From: Rickettsiales bacterium
GTDB taxonomy: Bacteria; Pseudomonadota; Alphaproteobacteria; Rs-D84
Direction of reading: 5' to 3'
Assembly: GCA_031263295.1 (NCBI GenBank)
Contig: JAISGC010000074.1
Span: 1-5,825, forward strand
DNA: 5,825 nucleotides
The number at the start of each line of letters is the position of its first letter. Position 1 is the stretch's first letter. Below, in pieces: positions 1-5,319 of the stretch. A model generated the notes under the pieces. The model saw only the letters and a program-made list of their open reading frames with translations. It was not told where the DNA came from and did no database searches. The translations under genes were made by a program, and so were the position numbers.

Positions 1-382
1 CTATCCACAGCATCGACATAACCAGCGGATTTTCGCGATAGTCTTTATCTATGCACGCGCGCGACATCTCGCAGATGTTCCCGCGGCGGCGCTTGATTTT
101 GGAAATATCGAACTCGGTCTCCGAGTAAAATCCGCCGGTTTTTTCCGCCGACGCGCGGTCCAGAATCCGATAGGTTCCGATGATGACGCCGCGATGAAAG
201 ACGCCCATATATTCGGCCGACTGGTCGAACTCGTCGTATTCCTCGCGCAATTCTTTTTGCTCGGCGGACGCGGGAAAGCCCTCTTCCTCGACGAAACAGC
301 GATAGCGAAGCTCGCGGACCAGGCGGCGCTCGTCCTTGCCGCGGGTCAGGCGCACCTCATAGTCGCGTATTTTTACGGCCAT
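1..382 (-). CDS. OlsB-like L-ornithine N-acyltransferase, N-terminal part (cut by window edge)
   Basis: The window holds the first 127 codons of a GNAT-fold acyltransferase of the OlsB (Acetyltransf_5) family; the 3' end lies beyond position 1. Family members move a 3-hydroxyacyl chain from acyl-ACP to the alpha-amino group of ornithine, giving lyso-ornithine lipid, a phosphorus-free membrane lipid, at the inner face of the cytoplasmic membrane. Visible family blocks are LRYRCFVEEEG at about residues 25-35, an acidic EEYDEFD at 47-53, GTYRILD at 69-75, GGFYSETEFDI at 83-93 and CEMSRACIDKDYR at 104-116, followed by LW at 125-126. The ATG at 382 is preceded by an AAAAGGAA ribosome site (391-398). 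It is transcribed divergently from the GNAT gene at 481. The family is clear, but the ornithine substrate is inferred; related proteins acylate other amines. The usual partner OlsA would lie outside the window. Confidence 0.8.
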   Translation of the reverse strand, partial: MAVKIRDYEVRLTRGKDERRLVRELRYRCFVEEEGFPASAEQKELREEYDEFDQSAEYMGVFHRGVIIGTYRILDRASAEKTGGFYSETEFDISKIKRRRGNICEMSRACIDKDYRENPLVMSMLWI

Positions 383-404
383 TGATTTTATTCCTTTTGC
401 GGTC

Positions 405-432
405 ATTATAATAGATATGCCCGCGGTTGCAA
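405..432 (-). promoter_or_regulatory. Sigma70-like promoter of the OlsB-like gene
   Basis: On the minus strand a TTGCAA -35 box (432-427) and a perfect TATAAT -10 box (410-405) are separated by 16 bp. The -10 box ends 22 nt before the ATG at 382, so the transcript should begin near 398 with a leader of only about 16 nt, starting at or inside the ribosome site. The -35 hexamer is its own reverse complement and is shared with the plus-strand promoter. Confidence 0.7.
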
Positions 433-454
433 TCTCTATTTTTTGTCCTATAAT
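427..454 (+). promoter_or_regulatory. Sigma70-like promoter of the GNAT-argE operon
   Basis: A TTGCAA -35 box (427-432), a 16-bp spacer and a perfect TATAAT -10 box (449-454) point toward the GNAT gene. The predicted start site near 461 gives a leader of about 20 nt containing the AAAGGA ribosome site (468-473) before the ATG at 481. The -35 box is the same six base pairs used by the divergent promoter on the other strand. Confidence 0.7.
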
Positions 455-480
455 CCGCGTTATAACCAAAGGATTTTTTA

Positions 481-1137
481 ATGCAGTCTATCAAACCGAT
501 TTCGGAACACTTGGGCGACTTGGATAAATTGGCCGACGCATACGCCCAGTCTTACCGCAAGATTTCCGCCGAATACAAAGAGCCCGTCGAGATGGAGGCC
601 TATGACGACGAGTATTTCATCAGCCGCATAAAGCGCTTCGCGGCGGAAGATATGTGCTTCGTTTTGTCGAGCGGCGGCGATGTCGCGGGATTCGCGCGCT
701 TCAACGACATACCGGATTATTATAAAAAGACCCCGCATCGGGATTTAGATTCGCAGACTCTGGAAGGCGCGGAATACAACCTGGCCCGCAGGATTCGTTT
801 TAACGAAGGCGCGCCGGATTTGGACGGCCGGACCGCGATACTGAACCAGATATATCTGATGCCGAAGTTTCAGAAGCGCGGCATGGGCGGCAAGCTGGTC
901 AGGGCCGGATTGGACGAGATTCGCGCGGACTATACGCATCTGATAGTCGAATACAATCTGAACAATCATTTTGCCGAAGGATTTTACAAGAACAAACTCG
1001 GTATGATAAAAATAGCCGACACTATGGACTTTGACGGAATCATACGCGGCGAAAACGGGCGGCCGACATTCTTCATTTCGCCGGTCGGCATCCGGTGGCA
1101 GGCCATTGCCAAGGTGCGCGAGAATCTGGCCAGATGA
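481..1137 (+). CDS. GNAT-family N-acetyltransferase, substrate unknown
   Basis: A 218-residue cytoplasmic protein with a C-terminal GNAT acetyl-CoA binding core. The core strand and pyrophosphate loop are seen at residues 121-140, with the loop QKRGMGGKL at 131-139 (the Q/R-x-x-G-x-G/A signature), followed by an amphipathic helix. A later block AEGFYKNKLGM at 165-175 matches the conserved A-x-x-FY-x-x-x-GF region of the fold. The N-terminal 110 residues are charged, are not recognisable as a second domain, and probably form the acceptor pocket. The start is set by AAAGGA 7 nt upstream. Its TGA overlaps the ATG of the ArgE-class hydrolase by the ATGA arrangement, so the two are translationally coupled and probably act on related compounds. 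The family is secure; the acceptor cannot be told from sequence. No membrane segment or signal peptide is visible. Confidence 0.85.
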   Translation: MQSIKPISEHLGDLDKLADAYAQSYRKISAEYKEPVEMEAYDDEYFISRIKRFAAEDMCFVLSSGGDVAGFARFNDIPDYYKKTPHRDLDSQTLEGAEYNLARRIRFNEGAPDLDGRTAILNQIYLMPKFQKRGMGGKLVRAGLDEIRADYTHLIVEYNLNNHFAEGFYKNKLGMIKIADTMDFDGIIRGENGRPTFFISPVGIRWQAIAKVRENLAR

Positions 1138-2198
1138 CGAGTTTTCAGATTCTTAAAGAATTGGTATCGTTCGATTCCGTGTCCGGGACGGACGGCGTCG
1201 CGCGTTGCGCGGACTGGATTTTTGATTTTGCGGGCGAGCACGGATGCCGGTGCGAGAGGGTCGGCGGCGGGCTGATAATATCGAACGGCGGCGACGGCGA
1301 TAGGGGACTGGTTCTGTCGGGGCATATAGATGTGGTCCCAGTCGCGGGTCAGAACTGGGCGAAGAATCCGTTTGTCGTGACCCAATACTTTGACGAAAAA
1401 TTATACGGCCGCGGGACCAGCGATATGAAGGGCGGCGTCGCCTGTATGCTTCACGCGATTGCCAAAGCGCGCGTCAATTGGCCGCTGTATCTGGTTCTGA
1501 CCTGCGACGAGGAAACGGCGGACGAAAACATCGGCGATGTCGCCGCCTTTTTGCGCCGGACCGGAAAGAAATTATCGTGCATTGTCGGCGAGCCGACCGA
1601 ACTGGCGATATGCGACCGGCACAAGGGCGGACAGACCTATGATGTTCATTTCATAGGGCGGGCCGGGCACTGCGCGGACCCGAAGAACGGCGTCAGCGCC
1701 ATTTATATGTTCGCCGATTTCGCGCGCCGATTCCGCGATTTGGCGGCGAGCTTCGACGGCGCGACGACAACAATCGGAATCGTCAAAGGCGGAACCGCCA
1801 GCAATATTATTCCGGAGCGCTGCGACGCGTTGATTGGATTTCGCTATTTCGATGCGAAAGACGGCGCGGCGATGATGGATGAAATCCAGAAGATTATTCT
1901 CGAAGTCGAAAAAGAATACGGCGGGCGCGTCGAGATTGAAAAGACCAGCGAGCTGCTGCCTTTGCTTCGGCGCGATGATTCGCCGATTACGGACTTGGCG
2001 CTGCGGGCGGGCGGCGGCGCCGTCGACACATTCCCGGCTATGACCGAGGCGTCGATTTTACAGGACGCGGGCCTGGACGCAATCGTATGCGGCCCGGGAT
2101 TTTTTTCGATGGCGCACAAGCCCGACGAATACACGACGCAAGAGCAGTTGGATGGGTATGATGAGATATTAAATAAAATCATAGAAATGTTTGCATAA
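1134..2198 (+). CDS. argE: M20-family metallo-amidohydrolase, ArgE class (acetylornithine deacetylase or DapE-like desuccinylase)
   Basis: A 354-residue di-zinc M20 hydrolase that removes an acyl group from an amino acid in the cytoplasm. Blocks in order: GHIDVVP at 63-69 (metal ligand His64, catalytic-site Asp66), LYGRGTSDMKGG at 90-101 (bridging Asp97), CDEE at 124-127 (general base Glu126, ligand Glu127), VGEPTE at 151-156 (ligand Glu153), the dimerisation-domain GRAGHC at 175-180, and CGPG...AHKPDE at 319-332 (ligand His328). The LYGRGT.DMKG block, TEASILQDAG and the AHKPDE ending are typical of ArgE; DapE usually has LFGRGAADMKG and IHK.NE. The start chosen is the ATG overlapping the GNAT stop; an in-frame ATG at 1095 lies inside the GNAT gene and adds 13 residues that match no part of the family. 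ArgE class is likely. A desuccinylase role in the lysine/DAP pathway remains possible given dapF and murE next door on the other strand. Confidence 0.8.
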   Translation: MTSFQILKELVSFDSVSGTDGVARCADWIFDFAGEHGCRCERVGGGLIISNGGDGDRGLVLSGHIDVVPVAGQNWAKNPFVVTQYFDEKLYGRGTSDMKGGVACMLHAIAKARVNWPLYLVLTCDEETADENIGDVAAFLRRTGKKLSCIVGEPTELAICDRHKGGQTYDVHFIGRAGHCADPKNGVSAIYMFADFARRFRDLAASFDGATTTIGIVKGGTASNIIPERCDALIGFRYFDAKDGAAMMDEIQKIILEVEKEYGGRVEIEKTSELLPLLRRDDSPITDLALRAGGGAVDTFPAMTEASILQDAGLDAIVCGPGFFSMAHKPDEYTTQEQLDGYDEILNKIIEMFA

Positions 2199-2202
2199 TG
2201 AA

Positions 2203-2250
2203 AACCAAAACAAACGATTGCAAGGGTCGCAGACCCGCGCAATCGTTTGT
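2203..2250 (-). terminator. Intrinsic terminator of the murE-dapF transcript (left arm)
   Basis: A 12-bp stem (2210-2221 with 2239-2250) encloses a second 5-bp GGGTC/GACCC stem (2224-2228 with 2232-2236) with a GCA loop and a 2x2 internal loop. Read on the minus strand it is followed directly by TTTGTTTTGGTTTT, a good U-tract. On the plus strand the hairpin is followed by GC-rich DNA, so it should end only the dapF message. Confidence 0.7.
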
Positions 2251-2251
2251 C

Positions 2252-2271
2252 ATCCCCGCGCAGGCGGGGAT
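2252..2271. repeat. GC-rich hairpin, left copy
   Basis: The sequence reads ATCCCCGC-GCAG-GCGGGGAT, a perfect 8-bp stem with a 4-nt loop. It is the inverted partner of the copy at 2362-2381 and differs from it at the two paired stem positions 3 and 18 (C-G here, T-A there), so pairing is kept in both. Confidence 0.85.
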
Positions 2272-2361
2272 AGGGCTCTAAACCTTACATTCAGCCACTA
2301 CTTGCTTTAACGATTATCTTTGTATGTGAAACAAGTTTGTTGTTATAAGGTTGAAAGCCCT

Positions 2362-2381
2362 ATTCCCGCCTGCGCGGGAAT
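2362..2381. repeat. GC-rich hairpin, right copy (dRS3-like)
   Basis: The sequence reads ATTCCCGC-CTGC-GCGGGAAT, a perfect 8-bp stem with a 4-nt loop. It fits the pattern ATTCCC-N8-GGGAAT known as dRS3 in Neisseria. Similar GTCATTCCCGC-type repeats are found between genes of many proteobacteria, so the match does not imply neisserial origin. Confidence 0.8.
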
Positions 2382-2382
2382 G

Positions 2383-2416
2383 ACAAAAAATCCTTTCAGG
2401 ATTTTTTGTTTTGGTT
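2383..2416 (+). terminator. Intrinsic terminator of the GNAT-argE transcript (right arm)
   Basis: A perfect 11-bp stem (2383-2393 with 2399-2409) with loop TTTCA runs into TTTTTTGTTTTGGTT on the plus strand, a strong terminator form. It lies about 185 nt past the argE stop, so the argE message should carry most of the palindromic element as a structured 3' end. The minus-strand reading also gives a hairpin with a T-rich side, so some bidirectional activity is possible. Confidence 0.75.
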
Positions 2417-2428
2417 CTGGCTTATAAA

Positions 2429-3241
2429 TCACTGCTTCTGCCGGTTAAAAAAAAACTTGCCGATGAAACTCGTTTCCGCCGGGCCGGTCATATAGACGCG
2501 GTTGTCGGATTTCTTCCAATCTATGTTCAGGTTGCCGCCGCGCATATGAATCCTGACCTCGCGGTCCGTCAGATCGTCCGTCGCGGCCGCGACCGCGGAC
2601 GCGCAGGCGCCGGTTCCGCAGGCGAGCGTCTCGCCCGCGCCGCGCTCCCACACGCGCATATCGATATTTTTTCTGTCCAAGATTTTGACGAACTCGGTGT
2701 TCGTGCGGTCCGGGAACACGGGCGCGTTCTCGAACTTCGGGCCGATGCATTCCAAATCCAAATCGCCGATATCCTTGTTATAGACAATGACGAAATGCGG
2801 GTTGCCCATCGAAACATTTTTTCCGGTTTTGCCGTTCACGACCATATCGCCATATATAATCGGCTCGCCCATATCGACGCGGACATCGCCGCCGACGAAC
2901 GACACGACCTTGATTCCGCTTTTGGTCTTAAAGGCGATTTCTTTTTTGTCTTTTCCGACTATGCCGTTGTCGCGCGCGTAAATCGCGGCGCCGCGGATTC
3001 CGTTTCCGCACATCATCGCCTCGCTGCCGTCGCTGTTGAAGATGCGGAACTCGGCGTCGGCGCCTTCGGGCTTCGCGAGTATCACGCCGACGCCGTCGCC
3101 GCCGACCCCAAAGCGCCGGTCGCATATTTTTTTAACGAAGTCCGAGATGTTCTCGACGCCCGCGATGTCTTCCGCGCGGACCACGACGAAGTCGTTGCCT
3201 AGGCCCTGCATTTTTGTGAAATTGATTTCTTTCTTTGACAT
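2429..3241 (-). CDS. dapF: Diaminopimelate epimerase
   Basis: A 270-residue cytoplasmic, cofactor-free epimerase that interconverts LL- and meso-diaminopimelate, the last step before meso-DAP goes to peptidoglycan or lysine. Both catalytic cysteines are present: Cys78 in FNSDGSEAMMCGNGIRG (68-84), which carries the PROSITE-type signature, and Cys208 in ERGAGETLACGTGACAS (199-215). Substrate-binding blocks GLGNDFVV (13-20), GNPHFV (146-151) and RTNTEFV (179-185) are also intact. Length and order of blocks match the family (about 270-280). The start at 3241 has an AGGAG ribosome site 6 nt upstream (3248-3252) and gives the normal distance to the M-x-GLGNDF block. It lies 45 nt downstream of murE with its own predicted promoter in the gap, and ends at the left-arm terminator of the palindromic element. 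Confidence 0.97.
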   Translation of the reverse strand: MSKKEINFTKMQGLGNDFVVVRAEDIAGVENISDFVKKICDRRFGVGGDGVGVILAKPEGADAEFRIFNSDGSEAMMCGNGIRGAAIYARDNGIVGKDKKEIAFKTKSGIKVVSFVGGDVRVDMGEPIIYGDMVVNGKTGKNVSMGNPHFVIVYNKDIGDLDLECIGPKFENAPVFPDRTNTEFVKILDRKNIDMRVWERGAGETLACGTGACASAVAAATDDLTDREVRIHMRGGNLNIDWKKSDNRVYMTGPAETSFIGKFFFNRQKQ

Positions 3242-3262
3242 CCGACGCTCCTATTTTAAGAA

Positions 3263-3290
3263 ACTATACAACCTGTCGCCCGGAAGTCAA
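3263..3290 (-). promoter_or_regulatory. Internal promoter for dapF
   Basis: On the minus strand TTGACT (3290-3285) and TATAGT (3268-3263) are 16 bp apart. The -10 box ends 21 nt before the dapF ATG, predicting a start near 3256 and a leader of about 15 nt that keeps the AGGAG site. The -35 box contains the TGA stop codon of murE (3289-3287). Confidence 0.5.
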
Positions 3291-4690
3291 ATATTTTCGG
3301 CGATTGCCTTCGCGGCCTCCTCGAAGTCCGAAAAGTGCAGCTTCACGCTTCCGACCAGCTGATAATCCTCGTGCCCCTTGCCCGAAATTATAAGGATGTC
3401 GCCGTCTTTCATATCCGACACCGCGCGCCGGATTGCGGCGCCGCGGCCGTCCGCGATGACGATTCCCTTCGGGCATTTGCCGGCGATTTGCTCCCGTATT
3501 TTCGCCGGGTCCTCGTTCCGCGGATTATCGTCGGTTATATAGACGACATCGGCCAGGCGTTCGGCGACTTCTCCGCAGCCGAAGCGCCGCGCGGGATCGC
3601 GCTCGCCGCCCGCGCCGAACAGAGACATCAGGCGGCCCTTGCAGAATCCGCGCGCGAATGTCAGCACATTTTCCAGGCTGTCCGGCGTGTATGCGTAATC
3701 GACATAGACGCCGCCGTCTTTGACGGGGCTGCCCACGAACTGCATCCGGCCGGTCGCCGCGGGCGCGCCCTCTATCGCGCGGACAATATCGGCCGCGTCG
3801 AAGCCGAGGCCGACCAGCATTCCGATTGCGCACAGCGAGTTCATCGATTGGAATCCGCCCGCCGCCTTTAATTCGTATTCATAGATTTTGCCGAATATCG
3901 CCGCCGTGATGCGCTGCGAGCGCGCGTCGCAGACCGCATCGAGCAATTTTATATCGGCGCCGTTTTTTCCGTATGAAATCACGCGGCGCGGCGCGGCCAG
4001 CGCGGCCAGTTCCGCATATTCGGGAATATCCGCGTTCAGAACCGCGACGCCGTCCGCGGGCAGAACCTCCGTGAAGAGTTTTTTCTTCGCCGCGAAATAG
4101 TCCTCCATATCCTTGTGCTCGAACTCGGAAATATGGTCGCGGAACAGGTTGGTGAAGGCCGCGACTTTTATGGGCAGCGCATTCAGCCGCGACTGGGCCA
4201 GGCCCTGGCTGGACGCCTCCATCGCGATGTAGTCGCAGCCCTGCGCCTTTAATTTATGCATCACATCGCAGAGAACTATCGGGTCTGGCGTCGTGGTCGA
4301 ATCCGCGAATCCGGCGGAAACGCCGCGATGCGTCAGTCCGATGGAACCGATGGACGCGGCGTCTTTGCCCATTTTTTCCAAGACATAGCGGACAAAGTGA
4401 ACGATTGAAGACTTGCCCTTGGTGCCCGTGACGGCGACGATGTTTTCGGGCAGAGGCTTGAAGAATTGTGCCGCGGTTTCGGCCAAAAATTGCCGGATGT
4501 CAGGGACCTTAAAACTTTTGCCTTTATAGTTTTCGTCCGTGATTATAATCGATGCGCCCGCGGATTCGGCCGCCGGGATATAGTCCGTGCCGCGCTGACG
4601 CGCTCCGTCGACCGCGAAAAACGCCCAGCCCGGCTGCACCCGCCGCGAGTCGTTCGTCATTCCCGTGATTTCAATTCCGTTGATTTTCAT
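3287..4690 (-). CDS. murE: UDP-MurNAc-L-Ala-D-Glu:meso-diaminopimelate ligase
   Basis: A 467-residue cytoplasmic Mur ligase that uses ATP to add meso-DAP to UDP-MurNAc-L-Ala-D-Glu. The N-terminal domain has the DSRRVQPGWAFFAVDG block at 14-29. The central domain has the P-loop TGTKGKSS (88-95), STTTP (131-135), MEASS (157-161), FTNL.RDH (179-186) and YFAAKKKLF (198-206), where Lys202 fits the carbamylated lysine. The C-terminal domain has DDNPRNEDP (387-395), the DNPR motif that selects DAP over lysine, and GKGHEDYQ (437-444). It is slightly short for MurE (about 480-500) and seems to lack the first N-terminal helix. Unusual points are Gln162 where SSH is normal, and two extra residues after RDH. 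The start has AAAAGGA at 4697-4703. It stands next to dapF and away from murF, so it is outside the standard dcw order. Confidence 0.96.
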   Translation of the reverse strand: MKINGIEITGMTNDSRRVQPGWAFFAVDGARQRGTDYIPAAESAGASIIITDENYKGKSFKVPDIRQFLAETAAQFFKPLPENIVAVTGTKGKSSIVHFVRYVLEKMGKDAASIGSIGLTHRGVSAGFADSTTTPDPIVLCDVMHKLKAQGCDYIAMEASSQGLAQSRLNALPIKVAAFTNLFRDHISEFEHKDMEDYFAAKKKLFTEVLPADGVAVLNADIPEYAELAALAAPRRVISYGKNGADIKLLDAVCDARSQRITAAIFGKIYEYELKAAGGFQSMNSLCAIGMLVGLGFDAADIVRAIEGAPAATGRMQFVGSPVKDGGVYVDYAYTPDSLENVLTFARGFCKGRLMSLFGAGGERDPARRFGCGEVAERLADVVYITDDNPRNEDPAKIREQIAGKCPKGIVIADGRGAAIRRAVSDMKDGDILIISGKGHEDYQLVGSVKLHFSDFEEAAKAIAENI

Positions 4691-4709
4691 TACCCGTCCT
4701 TTTCTGCGG

Positions 4710-4737
4710 AGTATAAACAGATTGGAAGAAATTGCAA
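4710..4737 (-). promoter_or_regulatory. Promoter for murE
   Basis: On the minus strand TTGCAA (4737-4732), a 16-bp spacer and TATACT (4715-4710) lie in the 53-bp gap after the toxin gene. The -10 box ends 19 nt before the murE ATG, predicting a start near 4703 and a leader of about 13 nt that begins at the ribosome site. The -35 hexamer and spacer length equal those of the divergent promoters at 405-454. Confidence 0.6.
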
Positions 4738-4743
4738 ACGGAA

Positions 4744-5010
4744 TCAGAACAAATCGCTGTGCGTTCCGGTCGCGACCAAAGTGATTCCGTCGTCGTCGAT
4801 TTTATAAACAAGCAGCCAGTCCGGCGCTATGTGGCATTCGGTGTGCCCTGCCCAGTTTCCGGTCAGATTATGCGGGCGCGCCGCGGGCGGCATCGGTATA
4901 TCATAACTTAAAGCATCGCGAATAATATCTAATTTTGCCTTATCATACCCGCGTTTGGAGCATCGTTTGAAATCTTTGATAAACCTGTTGGAATATTTGA
5001 GAACTCTCAT
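4744..5010 (-). CDS. yafQ: YafQ-family mRNA interferase toxin
   Basis: An 88-residue RelE-superfamily toxin of the YafQ branch, which cuts mRNA on the ribosome when not held by its antitoxin. Residues matching the active site of E. coli YafQ (numbering recalled) are His47 (His50), His60 (His63), Asp64 (Asp67), Trp65 and His84 (His87), with the terminal TGTHSDLF. The position of Arg83 in YafQ is Ala80 here, which could weaken catalysis. The N-terminal helix LKYSNRFIKDFKRCSKRG is basic, as expected for ribosome contact. The ATG overlaps the antitoxin stop by ATGA, and a GAGG site lies just upstream. This is the classical antitoxin-first operon. The locus looks more AT-rich than its neighbours, which would suit horizontal transfer. 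The family call is firm; activity is not proven. Confidence 0.93.
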   Translation of the reverse strand: MRVLKYSNRFIKDFKRCSKRGYDKAKLDIIRDALSYDIPMPPAARPHNLTGNWAGHTECHIAPDWLLVYKIDDDGITLVATGTHSDLF

Positions 5011-5279
5011 TTTGCCTCATCCCATATTTTATCCAACTCGTCCCAGGTTGTTATGGTCAGATTCCGATTGTTTATAGAATCGTCGAGGGCTTGGCGGGTT
5101 TCGGCGTTGTAGTTCGGCTCATAGGGCTCTTCGCACAGAACATTGAACGGAAATCCGCGATATTCCACAAACTTGTTCATAAACACGCGGATGGCCTCGG
5201 CCGGATTGATGCCGATTTTCTCGGAAATCATATCGAAATTGTGTCGTAAAGTATCGGGCACGCGAACATTCATCTGCAT
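5007..5279 (-). CDS. dinJ: DinJ/RelB-family antitoxin
   Basis: A 90-residue antitoxin paired with the YafQ toxin. Residues 1-40 form a ribbon-helix-helix DNA-binding domain: strand MNVRVP (3-8), a helix at about 9-22, the turn at GINP, and a second helix AEAIRVFMNKFVEYRG at 27-42. The GFPFNV block (42-47) is typical of DinJ/RelB. The acidic C-terminal half (about 48-90) should wrap the toxin. The start at 5279 is preferred over the ATG at 5273 because AAAGGA lies 7 nt upstream of it. By analogy with the family it would dimerise, neutralise the toxin and repress its own promoter, in line with the palindrome that overlaps the -10 box upstream. Confidence 0.93.
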   Translation of the reverse strand: MQMNVRVPDTLRHNFDMISEKIGINPAEAIRVFMNKFVEYRGFPFNVLCEEPYEPNYNAETRQALDDSINNRNLTITTWDELDKIWDEAK

Positions 5280-5301
5280 TTTGCTATCCTTTGGTATTGT
5301 T

Positions 5302-5319
5302 TGATAGTATATTATATCA
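5302..5319. promoter_or_regulatory. Candidate operator palindrome of dinJ-yafQ
   Basis: TGATAGTATATTATATCA is an imperfect palindrome (14 of 18 positions symmetric, TGATA-8-TATCA) that covers the predicted -10 box. Direct copies of TTTGCTAT flank it at 5280-5287 and 5320-5327, 40 bp apart. Position and symmetry fit binding by the DinJ ribbon-helix-helix dimer; this is inference. Confidence 0.45.

Larger units (their letters stand above)
2203..2416. repeat. 214-bp composite palindromic element between convergent genes
   Basis: The argE-dapF gap is filled by two related arms in opposite orientation around a 58-nt centre (2288-2345). Read inward, each arm has an outer AACCAAAACAAA (2203-2214; complement of 2405-2416), an arm-specific hairpin closed by ACAAA/TTTGT, then TTTGTCAT, a GC-rich 20-nt hairpin and an ATAGGGCT...CTTA block. 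The inner 39 nt (2249-2287 against 2384-2346) match at 35 positions. The outer hairpins differ in sequence and length (the left is 14 nt longer), but both are perfectly or almost perfectly self-paired. No target-site duplication and no ORF were seen. It may be a repeat-family insertion or a terminator built from repeats; the sequence alone cannot decide. Confidence 0.85.

Noticed and set aside
194..385. Plus-strand open frame of 63 codons
   Set aside because: It is antisense to the OlsB-like gene, whose family motifs are clear on the minus strand, and it lacks a ribosome site.
1095..1133. Upstream in-frame ATG for the ArgE-class gene
   Set aside because: It lies 40 bp inside the GNAT gene, adds 13 residues not seen in the family, and the ATG at 1134 gives the usual ATGA coupling.
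2203..2416. CRISPR array or insertion sequence
   Set aside because: The repeats are inverted, only two, and carry no spacer pattern. There is no transposase frame and no target-site duplication was found in the immediate flanks.
2411..3202. Long plus-strand open frame of 263 codons opposite dapF
   Set aside because: It mirrors dapF, a certain gene with both catalytic cysteines. The His/Ala/Val/Asp-rich product is what antisense reading of GC-rich codons gives, and it starts within the palindromic element without a ribosome site.
3335..3871. Plus-strand open frame of 178 codons opposite murE
   Set aside because: Antisense shadow of the murE C-terminal domain; no recognisable motif and no ribosome site.
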